From JAKFEW01 sp036675505 (GTDB lineage: Bacteria; Cyanobacteriota; Sericytochromatia; S15B-MN24; JAQBPE01), in the NCBI GenBank assembly GCA_036675505.1, contig JAKFEW010000139.1, positions 124,001 through 188,000 on the forward strand: a stretch of 64,000 bases of DNA, given 5' to 3'. Under the pieces are notes generated by a model. It saw only the letters and a program-made list of their open reading frames with translations, searched no databases and was not told where the DNA came from. The position numbers and the translations under genes were made by a program. Numbering within the stretch: the first letter of the stretch is position 1; each line of letters starts with the position of its first letter. Positions 1-8,100 of this stretch are shown one piece after another.

Positions 1-647
1 GGGGGGCGACCCCAGAGGTCGGTCGCGGCCATGATGATGCGGCGCAGCGGGCCGATCAGCTGCGCCGGGTCCCATTCGTGCGGCCCTTCGTAGACGACCT
101 CGTAGCGCACGCCATCCTGCTCGAAGGTCGCGAGCGCGAAATCGCCGCATTGGAGCGGGCAATCGATGAAGTGCTCGTAGTGCGTCGCCTCGAACGTCGT
201 CGGCCCGGTGGCCGGCAAGCCGGTCGCCACTCGCCAGCTGGGCGGCGCGACCACCTCGAGCGTCACCGGCCAGTCTTCCTGGTGGCCCTTCACGTACAGG
301 CCGAGGACGCCCGGGTTGAGGAACGCATGGTGCGCGTCGAGCTGGCCCTGGTGGATCTCCGGCTTGTTGGCGAAGACCTCGTACGCCACCCGGCAGCCCT
401 TGCCCGCGTCGTAAACGCGCCACGTCTGCCAGTCGATCCGCTCGAAGCGGAGCGCCTCGCCGCCGGCGTTGAACGCCGCGAGCGCCCGGATGTTGCGGGC
501 GTTGTCGAAGATCTTGTAAGCGCCCGGCAGCCAGGCCGGCAGCACCAGATCGAGGTGCGGCTCGCCGTGGGCAGGCACATCCAGCCGGACGCCCACGAGG
601 TGGGTATGTGGCCGGGAGAGGTCGAAGACGTAGTGGACGGTACGCAT
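1..647 (-). CDS. M61-family (glycyl aminopeptidase-like) metallopeptidase, N-terminal part
   Basis: The gene reads leftward and runs off the left edge, so only the first 215 codons are present and no stop is seen. The start ATG (MRTVHYVFDLSRPHTH) lies at 645-647. The N-terminal beta-domain typical of M61 peptidases is recognisable by the LPAWLPGAYKIFDNARNI stretch near residues 33-50, matching the family pattern of a conserved W-x-PG-x-Y followed by an aromatic/N-rich turn. The HExxH zinc site and PDZ domain would lie beyond the edge, so activity cannot be judged. The family removes N-terminal Gly/Ala residues. There is no signal peptide on the visible part. It is separated by 18 nt from the next gene, also on the minus strand, so the two may be cotranscribed. 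Confidence 0.72.
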   Translation of the reverse strand, partial: MRTVHYVFDLSRPHTHLVGVRLDVPAHGEPHLDLVLPAWLPGAYKIFDNARNIRALAAFNAGGEALRFERIDWQTWRVYDAGKGCRVAYEVFANKPEIHQGQLDAHHAFLNPGVLGLYVKGHQEDWPVTLEVVAPPSWRVATGLPATGPTTFEATHYEHFIDCPLQCGDFALATFEQDGVRYEVVYEGPHEWDPAQLIGPLRRIIMAATDLWGRP

Positions 648-665
648 GCCGTCTATTTTACCAGG

Positions 666-1565
666 CTAGACGGGTTCCCGCGTCACGCGCCAGCCACGCT
701 TCTTGAGCAGCGCGAGCAGGCCGCGATCGCCGAGCAGGTGGCCGAGCCCGACCGCCACGAACGCGTCGTCGCGGCGCAGCGTGCGTTCTAGCGCCGGCAG
801 CCAGTTCTGGTTGCGCCTGTAGAAGACCTTCTCATAGAAGTCCGGGTAGGCCCGCAACCGCTCGGGATCGAACAGGTATGCCTCGACGGCGGCCAGGTCG
901 CCCAGCTCGTAGGCCCGCGTGAGCTGGGCCAGCTCCGCGGCCGGTTTGGCCGGATCCTCGACGACCTCGACCAGCTGGGCCAGATCCTCCTTCATCGCCA
1001 CGGCGTCGAGCGCGCGGACCTGGTCCTCCGCGGCTTCCAGGAAGGCGATCGGCACGCGCGCGCCCTCGGCCAGGGCGCGCAGGCGGCTGTCCATCAGCGC
1101 GCCGGCGTCCGCCGGGGTCGGCAGGAAGGTCAGCGCGACGAACCAGGGGTCGAGCGTACGCAGCTCGGCCTCGTCGAGGCCCATCGGCGCCGTGTGCTCG
1201 AGCAGCTTGGGCCAGGCGGTCGCGGGCAGCAGCGCGCGCAGGTCCTGCCCGCGCTCGATCGCCGCGTACCTGCGCATGAGGCTCGGGTCGGCCGTGCCGA
1301 CGTCGACCTCCATCCAGAAGCGCGTGGCACCCCGGATCCAGCCTTCGAGCCTGCGCGGCAGGCGCCGCCCGGCGCGGAGCGGCACGTGCATCGTGCCGAG
1401 CAGGCGATCGGGGGCCTGGCCGCGCCGGCTGAGCTTGCGCGGGGGCTCGACACGCCAGACGAAAGTCTTGATCTCGAGGTCGTCGGCAATCGCCGGCCGC
1501 GGCGCCCCGGACAGGGTCGCGATGGTCAGGCAGACGGCGAGGAGGGGGGCGCGCATACGCGCCAT
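666..1565 (-). CDS. TraB/GumN-family exported protein
   Basis: A 299-residue protein starting MARMRAPLLAVCLTIATLSG, a clear signal peptide ending near PAIA-DD. I chose the ATG at 1563-1565 because the longer frame (to 1607) would put 14 residues before the signal peptide and run over the start of the divergent Rieske gene. The two hallmarks of the TraB/GumN (erythromycin-esterase-like fold) family are visible: an N-terminal GTMHVPL motif and a C-terminal VGLGHLLGDRGLLALLKKRGW motif, with central EDQ/E residues. The family is proposed to be metal-dependent proteases or hydrolases; the substrate is unknown here. It is probably periplasmic. The start codon is 34 nt from the divergent oxygenase start, so promoters for both directions must overlap. 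Confidence 0.8.
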   Translation of the reverse strand: MARMRAPLLAVCLTIATLSGAPRPAIADDLEIKTFVWRVEPPRKLSRRGQAPDRLLGTMHVPLRAGRRLPRRLEGWIRGATRFWMEVDVGTADPSLMRRYAAIERGQDLRALLPATAWPKLLEHTAPMGLDEAELRTLDPWFVALTFLPTPADAGALMDSRLRALAEGARVPIAFLEAAEDQVRALDAVAMKEDLAQLVEVVEDPAKPAAELAQLTRAYELGDLAAVEAYLFDPERLRAYPDFYEKVFYRRNQNWLPALERTLRRDDAFVAVGLGHLLGDRGLLALLKKRGWRVTREPV

Positions 1566-1599
1566 GTACCCGCCGCGGTGTAATATGGAGGCCCTGATC

Positions 1600-2610
1600 A
1601 TGCGCAACTACTGGTACGTCGCGGCCGAAGCCCGCGCCCTCGTGGCCCGCCCCCTCGCCCGGAAGGTTCTGGGCGAGCCGATCGTGCTGTTCCGCGACGC
1701 CGGCGGCAAGCCGGCCGCGCTGGTGGATCGCTGCCCGCACCGCAACGTCCAGCTCTCCCTCGGCACCGTCACCAACGGCCAGCTCCAGTGCCCGTACCAC
1801 GGCTGGGAGTTCGACGGCACGGGCACCTGCACGAAGATCCCGTCGCTGTGCGCGGGCGAGGGCATCCCGTCCACCGCGAAGGCGAGCACGTACCCGGTGG
1901 TGGAGCAGGACGGCTACCTGTGGGTCTGGATGGGCGATGCCCCGCCGCCCGAGGGCTTGCGGCCCTTCGCCTTCCCGCACCGCGACGAGGCGGGCTGGGC
2001 GCACACGACGATGAAGCCGGTCCGCATCCCCAACTCCGTGGAGAACGTGGTCGAGAACTTCATCGACACGTCCCATACCGGCTACGTGCACGGCGGCCTC
2101 TTCCGCACGCCGGCGAGCCATGCGGCGCGCACGCAGGTGCGGATGGTGGAGGACGGGGTCGTCATCGACATCGATGAGGACCAGCAGACCGACAGCTTCC
2201 TGGGCAAGCTGCTGGTCACGAAGGGCAGCAAGGTAGAGCACCAGGACCGCTTCTATCTGCCCTCGATCGTGCGCGTGCACTACAGCTTCGGGCCGGAGCG
2301 GCACATCATCGGCTTCCAGGTCTGCACGCCGGTGGACGACCTGGAGACGGACGTGTACGTGTACCTGACCTGGAAGTTCAAGCCCTTCACGCACCTGATG
2401 ACGCCCTTCATGCCGCATGTGGGCAAGGTGGTGCTGGACCAGGACATGGGCGTGCTCGTGAACCAGGGCCAGGTGATCAAGCAGCACGGCGAGAAGTTCG
2501 TGTCCTGCCCGGCAGACACCGCGAACCTCTGGATCCGCGCGGTGCGCGAGCGCGCGAAGAAGGGCGAGCCGCCGCTCGCGCGCGAGAAGGCCGTGGAATA
2601 CCGGCTATGA
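1600..2610 (+). CDS. Rieske non-heme iron oxygenase, terminal oxygenase subunit
   Basis: A 336-residue protein. The ATG at 1600 is chosen because GGAGG (1587-1591) sits 8 nt upstream; an ATG at 1585 lacks one. A Rieske [2Fe-2S] domain occupies about residues 5-105 with CPHR and CPYHGW ligands. The catalytic domain contains ENVVENFIDTSHTGYVHGG, with the D/H residues of the mononuclear iron centre. Overall it resembles vanillate O-demethylase or phthalate-dioxygenase-type oxygenases, which hydroxylate or demethylate aromatic substrates using electrons from a separate reductase. No reductase is encoded nearby, so it must borrow one. It overlaps the following amidohydrolase by 4 nt (ATGA), implying translational coupling and a shared pathway for an aromatic or cyclic compound; the exact substrate cannot be named. 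Confidence 0.88.
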   Translation: MRNYWYVAAEARALVARPLARKVLGEPIVLFRDAGGKPAALVDRCPHRNVQLSLGTVTNGQLQCPYHGWEFDGTGTCTKIPSLCAGEGIPSTAKASTYPVVEQDGYLWVWMGDAPPPEGLRPFAFPHRDEAGWAHTTMKPVRIPNSVENVVENFIDTSHTGYVHGGLFRTPASHAARTQVRMVEDGVVIDIDEDQQTDSFLGKLLVTKGSKVEHQDRFYLPSIVRVHYSFGPERHIIGFQVCTPVDDLETDVYVYLTWKFKPFTHLMTPFMPHVGKVVLDQDMGVLVNQGQVIKQHGEKFVSCPADTANLWIRAVRERAKKGEPPLAREKAVEYRL

Positions 2611-3647
2611 CGACGCCCAGGGCCGGCAAGCGCATCGATCTGCACGTCCACCTCGCCGGCATCGGCGGCGGGGAGCACGGGTGCTTCGTGTCGCCGAAGA
2701 TGGCGCGCACCCTCACGTTCATGGCGCTCAAGCGCGTGATCGGGATCGACACGCGTGACGGGGCGAAGGCCACCGCCCACTTCGGCCGGAAGATCGCGGA
2801 GACGGTGGCGTCGTCGACGGAGCTGGACTACGCGGCGATCTTCGCGATGGACGGGGTGTACGACGCGGCCGGCGAGCTCATTCCGGCCGAGAGCCACCTC
2901 TACGTGCCGAACGCCTGGGTCTTCGAGGTGGCGCGGCTCTCGCCCAAGCTGCTGCCCGTCATCTCCGTGAACCCGATGCGCAAGGACGCGATCGCGGAGC
3001 TCCAGCGCTGGGGCCCCGACGCCGTCGCGCTCAAGTGGCTCGGCCCGCTCCAGAAGTTCGACGCCTCGTCGCCGGCCCATGATCGTTTCCACGACGCCCT
3101 GCGCGAGCTCGGGCTGCCCGTGATCGCGCACTCGGGCTGCGAGCACACCTTTCCCGGCATGGCACAGCGGCTCGGCGATCCCCGCCTCTACGAGGGCCTC
3201 GTGAAGCGCGGCGTCCCCGTGATCTTCAGCCACTGCGGCACCGGCTCGTTCGTGTTCCCGGGCCACGACTACAGCGCCGAGTTCCTGGAAATGCTCGAGC
3301 GGTACGACAACGTCTACGGCGACACCTCGGCCTTCTGCTCGCTGGTGCGGCGCAACCAGATCCGGCGCTTCGCGGCCAGCCGCCACATCCACCGGATCTT
3401 CCACGGATCGGACTGGCCGATCCCCTCCACCGCCCTGGTCTTCCTGCCCGATCTGGGCTTCAACCGCGTCGCCGGCCTCGAGAAGGATCGCCACCCGCTC
3501 GATCGCGACGTGCGGACCAAGCGCGCGATGGGCGTGCCGGAGGAGGTCTTCACCGGCGCCTACGAGCTCCTGGCGCCCCGCATTGCGCGCTGGGAGGCCG
3601 CCCGCGCGGCCTGGAACCTGCGCGAGCCCCTCTCGACCCCGACATAA
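2607..3647 (+). CDS. Amidohydrolase-2 family metal-dependent hydrolase/decarboxylase
   Basis: A 346-residue TIM-barrel amidohydrolase. The metal-binding HxH is in IDLHVHLAG at the N-terminus; later ligands are likely the H of VIAHSGCEHTF, the H of PVIFSHCGTG and the D of HGSDWPIP. The fold and motif order match the amidohydrolase-2 (ACMSD/hydroxybenzoate decarboxylase-like) branch, which acts on carboxylated or ring-cleavage intermediates. Its start overlaps the stop of the Rieske oxygenase by 4 nt, so they form a two-gene operon and probably catalyse consecutive steps. It is cytoplasmic (no signal peptide). Alternative: a lactonase or a TatD-like hydrolase of other specificity. Confidence 0.8.
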   Translation: MTTPRAGKRIDLHVHLAGIGGGEHGCFVSPKMARTLTFMALKRVIGIDTRDGAKATAHFGRKIAETVASSTELDYAAIFAMDGVYDAAGELIPAESHLYVPNAWVFEVARLSPKLLPVISVNPMRKDAIAELQRWGPDAVALKWLGPLQKFDASSPAHDRFHDALRELGLPVIAHSGCEHTFPGMAQRLGDPRLYEGLVKRGVPVIFSHCGTGSFVFPGHDYSAEFLEMLERYDNVYGDTSAFCSLVRRNQIRRFAASRHIHRIFHGSDWPIPSTALVFLPDLGFNRVAGLEKDRHPLDRDVRTKRAMGVPEEVFTGAYELLAPRIARWEAARAAWNLREPLSTPT

Positions 3648-3755
3648 TCGCCCGAAGCTCTCGGCCAGGCGCGGATTTTCCGCCAAACATGCTGTACGAT
3701 GAAGTGTCGGATCCGCCTGCTCGCCAGGCCGGGGCTAGCTTGAGAGGTTTTCATC

Positions 3756-5693
3756 GTGACCGTCGAGGATATAGTCACCGGCGCCGATCCCTGGTCAGTT
3801 CGTGACAGCGAGCAGCTGTACCACATCCTGGACTGGGGCGATCCGTACTTCAAGATCAACGACGCGGGCCGCGTCGAGGTCGACCCGTCCGGCGAGGGGC
3901 GGTACAAGCTGGACATGTTCGAGCTGGTGCAAGACATCCAGCGGCGTGGCCATGCGCTGCCGCTGTTGATCCGCTTCTCGGACATCCTCGCGGACCGGAT
4001 CCGGCGCCTCAACGAGGCGTTCCGCGAGGCGATCGCCACGTACGGCTACGACAACACCTACCGCGGCGTCTTCCCCGTGAAGGTCTGCCAGCAGAAGCAC
4101 GTGGTCGAGGAGATCGTGAAGTACGGCGCCTCGTACCAGTACGGCCTCGAAGCCGGCTCCAAGCCCGAGCTGCTGATCGCGCTCGCCACGCTCAAGACGC
4201 CAGGCGCCCTCGTGATCTGCAATGGCTACAAGGACTCCGAGTACATCGAGACGGCCCTGCTCGCCCAGCGGCTCGATCAGACGGCGATCGTCGTCATCGA
4301 GAAGCTGAACGAGGTCCAGCTCGTGATCGCGGCCGCCAAGAAGCTCGGCATCAAGCCTGTGGTCGGCGTGCGCGCCAAGCTCGCCGCGCGCGGCATCGGC
4401 CGCTGGGGCGACTCGGTGGGCGATCGGGCCAAGTTCGGCCTTTCGGCCGCCGAGATCATGGAGGTCGTGGAGACGCTGAAGGCCCACGGCATGCTCGACT
4501 CGCTGCAGCTGCTGCACTTCCACGTGGGCTCGCAGATCTCGAACATCAGCGTGATCAAGAACGCCATGCGCGAGGCCTCGCAGTTCTTCGTGCACCTGTG
4601 GAAGCTCGGCGCGCCCATGAAGTACCTCGACGTGGGCGGCGGCCTCGGCATCGACTACGACGGCTCGAAGACCAACTTCCACGCCTCGAAGAACTACAAC
4701 ATCCAGGAGTACGCGGCCGACGTCGTGACGGGCATCCAGGACGCCTGCAAGGCGGCCGACGTGCCGTGCCCGTCCTTGATCTCGGAGTCGGGGCGCGCGA
4801 TCTCGTCGCACCAGTCCGTGCTCGTCTTCGACGTGCTGGGCGTGGGCGAGGTGATCTCCAAGCCGCCGGTGAAGCCCGCGATCGACGATCACCAGCTGCT
4901 GCGCTACCTGTACGAGACCTGGGAAGGCATCAACAAGAGCAACGTCCAGGAGGCGTTCCACGACGCCTCGCAATTCAAGGACGAGGCCCTCAGCCTGTTC
5001 ACGATGGGCTACCTCAGCCTCGAGCAGCGCGCGCGGGCCGAGGAGATTTACTGGGCCTGCGCCCGCCGGATCCTGCCGCTCCTGCGCACGCTCAAGTTCG
5101 TGCCGGAGGAGTTGGGCGATCTCGAGCAGATGCTCGCGACGACGTACTACTGCAATTTCTCGGTCTTCCAGTCCGCGCCCGACAACTGGGCGATCGACCA
5201 GCTCTTCCCGATCATGCCGATCCACCGCCTGAGCGAGATGCCCACCGCGCGCGGCACGCTGGCCGATCTCACCTGCGACTCGGATGGCAAAATCGACGAC
5301 TTCATCGACATCCACGACGTGAAGCACGCGCTCGAGCTGCATCCTTGGCGCGAGGGCGAGCCGTATTACCTCGGCATGTTCCTGAACGGCGCGTACCAGG
5401 AGATTCTCGGCAATCTGCACAACCTGTTCGGCGACACGAACACGGTGCACGTGCACCTGACGCCGGACGACGAGGATTCCGCGTACACCCTCGAGCACGT
5501 CGTGAAGGGCGATACGATGCGCGAAGTGCTGCGTTACATGCAGTACGACGACGAGGCCCTGATCGAGAGCATCCGCAAGGAAACCGAGCGGGCGCTGCGC
5601 GACAAGCGCATCACGATCGCGGAGCAGCGCCTGTTGCTGCGGCACTACGAGCGTGCGCTGGCGGGCTACACCTACCTCTGGTCGGAAGAATAG
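3756..5693 (+). CDS. speA: Biosynthetic arginine decarboxylase
   Basis: At 645 residues this is close to the family length (E. coli SpeA is 658). It is a PLP-dependent fold-III decarboxylase converting arginine to agmatine for polyamine synthesis. The PLP lysine is in NTYRGVFPVKVCQQKHVVEE near residue 110; the glycine-rich phosphate loop is MKYLDVGGGLGIDYDG; the C-terminal half carries the conserved ISESGRAISSHQSVLVFDV and DLTCDSDGKIDDF segments. The GTG start at 3756 is preceded by GAGAGG at 3742-3747. The gene stands alone, with a 108-nt upstream gap and a strong terminator 8 nt after the stop. A small neighbouring agmatinase or deiminase is not present. Confidence 0.95.
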   Translation: MTVEDIVTGADPWSVRDSEQLYHILDWGDPYFKINDAGRVEVDPSGEGRYKLDMFELVQDIQRRGHALPLLIRFSDILADRIRRLNEAFREAIATYGYDNTYRGVFPVKVCQQKHVVEEIVKYGASYQYGLEAGSKPELLIALATLKTPGALVICNGYKDSEYIETALLAQRLDQTAIVVIEKLNEVQLVIAAAKKLGIKPVVGVRAKLAARGIGRWGDSVGDRAKFGLSAAEIMEVVETLKAHGMLDSLQLLHFHVGSQISNISVIKNAMREASQFFVHLWKLGAPMKYLDVGGGLGIDYDGSKTNFHASKNYNIQEYAADVVTGIQDACKAADVPCPSLISESGRAISSHQSVLVFDVLGVGEVISKPPVKPAIDDHQLLRYLYETWEGINKSNVQEAFHDASQFKDEALSLFTMGYLSLEQRARAEEIYWACARRILPLLRTLKFVPEELGDLEQMLATTYYCNFSVFQSAPDNWAIDQLFPIMPIHRLSEMPTARGTLADLTCDSDGKIDDFIDIHDVKHALELHPWREGEPYYLGMFLNGAYQEILGNLHNLFGDTNTVHVHLTPDDEDSAYTLEHVVKGDTMREVLRYMQYDDEALIESIRKETERALRDKRITIAEQRLLLRHYERALAGYTYLWSEE

Positions 5694-5700
5694 CAGACTG

Positions 5701-5724
5701 AAGGGGCGCCTCGCGGCGCCCCTT
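5701..5724. terminator. Bidirectional hairpin terminator between speA and the EF-hand gene
   Basis: Perfect 10-bp stem AAGGGGCGCC / GGCGCCCCTT with a 4-nt TCGC loop, starting 8 nt after the speA stop and followed by CCGAGTTTT. The gene on the other side is convergent, so the hairpin may serve both. Confidence 0.85.
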
Positions 5725-5737
5725 CCGAGTTTTCAGG

Positions 5738-6295
5738 CTAGCCGTTCAAAGCGACGGGGCGGACCTTCTCGAGGTCCAGCTTGGGAAGCCAGGGGTTGAT
5801 GTGCATCGGCATCGGCTCGTTGCGCCGGCCCTGGATGAACTCTTCCTTCGAGAGCTTGCCGTCGCGGTCGGTGTCGAACCTGGCAAAGCGGTCGCGGATG
5901 AACGGCGGCATGCAGCGCAGCATCATGCCCTTGGTGTCGTTGACGGCCGCCTCGCCCTTCTCGACAGCCTTGATGAGGCCGCCGCCGAAGGCCTGGATGT
6001 AACGCGAGCCTTCGAACTCCATCCGGCCGAGGAAGCCCGTGCCGTTGGCGTCCTTCTCGTTGAACTCGCGCTCGTACTTCCGGGTCTGGGCGAATTCGTC
6101 CTCGCTGATGTGGCCGTCGTTGTCGGCGTCGAAGAGCTTGAAGGTGTCTTCGCTGCGGCCCGCGCGCTTCCACTCGTCCTTGCAGACCTTGCCGTTGCCG
6201 TCGACGTCGAGCATGCCGTGCAGCGCGCGGTCGATGAGGTCGGTGTTGGGCTGCTTCCGCACCCAGTTGATCTTGTCGGTCGGGGCGATCATCAT
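5738..6295 (-). CDS. Four-EF-hand calcium-binding protein, cytoplasmic type
   Basis: A 185-residue protein with four EF-hand loops: LDVDGNGKVCKDE (about residue 29), FDADNDGHISEDE (54), a degenerate KDANGTGFLGRME (77) and FDTDRDGKLSKEE (139). No signal peptide or lipobox, unlike the two EF-hand lipoproteins at 56.9 and 58.7 kb. Its length and pairing of loops resemble calmodulin-like/calsymin-like bacterial Ca2+ sensors. The start (MMIAPTDK) is supported by GGAGGAG about 8 nt upstream. It stands alone with a relatively AT-rich upstream region of about 130 nt (6300-6430) that probably holds its promoter. Partner and signal are unknown. Confidence 0.82.
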   Translation of the reverse strand: MMIAPTDKINWVRKQPNTDLIDRALHGMLDVDGNGKVCKDEWKRAGRSEDTFKLFDADNDGHISEDEFAQTRKYEREFNEKDANGTGFLGRMEFEGSRYIQAFGGGLIKAVEKGEAAVNDTKGMMLRCMPPFIRDRFARFDTDRDGKLSKEEFIQGRRNEPMPMHINPWLPKLDLEKVRPVALNG

Positions 6296-6463
6296 GGCGT
6301 CTCTCCTCCGCTGCGGCTTAACTCGCCGCTAATTCTCTCGAACACTCTCTCAACAAACCTTTGATGTTTTTAATATGGGCCGGAGGCGAGCGTCTCTTTT
6401 GCTGTTTAACAAACTCCTAATAAAGTTTTGACGGAAGCCGAACAAACCGGAAAACGCGCAGGC

Positions 6464-6958
6464 TCACGCGATCTCGCTGGCCGGCAGGGCCGCGAGGCGG
6501 CGCCATTCGCGGCGGAAGACCACCGCGATCGCCCCCCACATCCCGACGCTCAGCGGCAGCATCACCGTCCAGAAGTGACCCAGGCCCTGACCGCTGCTGG
6601 CCTCGATGAAGACGATCGCCGCGCCCTTCTGCTCGAGCGCGAAGCCGAACGCGACGAGGTTGGCGAGATACTCCTGGATCCACCGGCGGTGGATGGTGGG
6701 GTGGTCGATGCCGGAGCGCCGGTAGTCGCTCAGGCGGCGCGAAACCGCGGTGAGCGTGTAAGCGAGCATCACGACGCCGATGAAGCCCAGCGGTAGGAAC
6801 ACCAGCCCGATCGGCACGAGCTGCAGCACGATCGCCGCGATGAACAGCGCGGTATAGGCGCCGCCGAGGCGGTGCACGACCAGGAGCAACGGCAGGAAAG
6901 GCGCGGTCGCGGCGAGGTAGAGCGCCACGGCCGCCAGCGTGGCGAGCGTCAGCTCCAT
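6464..6958 (-). CDS. Small multi-pass membrane protein downstream of hemH
   Basis: The ATG at 6956-6958 (MELTLATLAAVALYL) gives 164 residues; the longer frame above it is a shadow of hemH. I see about four hydrophobic segments: residues 5-28, 35-65 (two adjacent helices), 98-115 and 125-145, with a charged SRRLSDYRRSGIDHPTIHRR loop in the middle. It starts 4 nt after the hemH stop, so it is translated from the same message and may act in heme handling, but I recognise no family. It is not obviously HemJ, whose conserved N-terminal histidine context is absent. Confidence 0.7.
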   Translation of the reverse strand: MELTLATLAAVALYLAATAPFLPLLLVVHRLGGAYTALFIAAIVLQLVPIGLVFLPLGFIGVVMLAYTLTAVSRRLSDYRRSGIDHPTIHRRWIQEYLANLVAFGFALEQKGAAIVFIEASSGQGLGHFWTVMLPLSVGMWGAIAVVFRREWRRLAALPASEIA

Positions 6959-6962
6959 CGCG

Positions 6963-8060
6963 CTACGGGGCCACCGGCGCAGGCGTCCGCGCGCGGGCCA
7001 GCCGGCAGCTCGTGCAGGCGCCCGGCACGACTTGCAGGCCGGCCAGCGCGGGCGGCCGTGGCAGCAGGCAGCAGCCGGGCTGCGGCAGGTCCCCTGCCAG
7101 CGCGCGCCGGACCTGGTTGGCGAGCGCCTTGATGAAGCGCGGCCGTGCGTCGAGCGCCGGCGCGCGGCGCCAGTGGGTGATGCCGGCCGCTTCGGCCACG
7201 TGCCGGTACTCGACGTCGAGCTCGAACAGCGTCTCGATGTGGTCGCCCACGAAGCTGACCGGCACGACCACCACCGCGTCGCAGCCGGTGGCGCCCAGCG
7301 TGCGCAGGGCATCGTCGGTGCCGGGCGCGAGCCACCGCGCGGGGCCTACCCGGCTCTGCCACGAGAGGCCGTACGGGCCTTTCCAGCCGAGCTCGCGCAC
7401 CACCGCGCCGACCGTCACCTGCACGTGGCGCTGGTAAGGGTCGCCCTTCTCGATGAACGAGACGGGCAGCCCGTGCGCGGAGAAGAGCAGGTGCGGGTGG
7501 GCGTCCGGCGGCAGGCCCGCGAGCGCCTCGCGGACGGTTTCGGCGACGGCCGCGACGTAGTCCGGGTCGTCCGGGTAGGCGGGCGCGTAGGTGATCGGCC
7601 AGTCGGCGCCCATCCCGAGCGCCGCGAGCTGGCGGGCGACCTCGCCGAAGCTCGAGCCCATGGTGGCGAAGGAATAATGCGGGTAGAGCGCGAGCGCGAC
7701 GATGCGTGCCGGTCCCGCGGCCTTGATGGCCTTCAGCGCCTCGCGGATCGTGGGCCGGGTGTAGCGCATGCCCACGTGCAGCGAGAGATCGACGCCCTCG
7801 CCGCGCAGGACCTCGGCCAGCGCCTCGGCCTGGCGGAACGTCATCGGCACGAGCGGCGAGAAGCCGCCAATCTGCGCGTACTGCGCGGCGGTCTTGGTCC
7901 AGCGGCGCGAGCAGATCAGGTCGGCGAAGACCGACTGCACGGCGGGCCCGCCGGGCAGCGGGATCACGTCCGGGTCGCGGAAGAGCTCGAAAAGGAAGGG
8001 CTCGACTTCGCCGGGCCGTTGCGGGCCGCCGAAGTTGATGACGAGGAGCGCTGTACGCAT
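6963..8060 (-). CDS. hemH: Ferrochelatase, possibly with a C-terminal Fe-S cluster
   Basis: Inserts Fe2+ into protoporphyrin IX (or coproporphyrin III) at the end of heme synthesis. About 365 residues from MRTALLVINFGGP; an ATG 12 nt further upstream (8072) is possible, but the family begins at this strand. Diagnostic residues: the catalytic His in LLFSAHGLPVSFIEKGDPY, the YPHYS motif, and VVPVSFVGDHIETLFELD with the conserved His/Glu. The C-terminus contains CC followed 20 residues later by C-T-S-C, a four-cysteine pattern like that of [2Fe-2S] ferrochelatases. It lies in a run of minus-strand genes, 40 nt after the coiled-coil protein and 4 nt before a membrane protein. Confidence 0.93.
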   Translation of the reverse strand: MRTALLVINFGGPQRPGEVEPFLFELFRDPDVIPLPGGPAVQSVFADLICSRRWTKTAAQYAQIGGFSPLVPMTFRQAEALAEVLRGEGVDLSLHVGMRYTRPTIREALKAIKAAGPARIVALALYPHYSFATMGSSFGEVARQLAALGMGADWPITYAPAYPDDPDYVAAVAETVREALAGLPPDAHPHLLFSAHGLPVSFIEKGDPYQRHVQVTVGAVVRELGWKGPYGLSWQSRVGPARWLAPGTDDALRTLGATGCDAVVVVPVSFVGDHIETLFELDVEYRHVAEAAGITHWRRAPALDARPRFIKALANQVRRALAGDLPQPGCCLLPRPPALAGLQVVPGACTSCRLARARTPAPVAP

Positions 8061-8100
8061 GACCCCCATCATACCGCCTGGGCCATTCCAGGTGCCCGCG

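Noticed and set aside
832..2487. Long minus-strand ORF overlapping the Rieske and TraB genes
   Set aside because: It is the antisense of recognised genes, with low-complexity His/Arg/Val/Ala-rich translation and no ribosome binding site. High G+C keeps the other frames open.
6464..6958. HemJ (protoporphyrinogen oxidase) for the membrane protein after hemH
   Set aside because: Location is suggestive, but the conserved His/Lys pattern and W/F-rich N-terminus of HemJ are not present.
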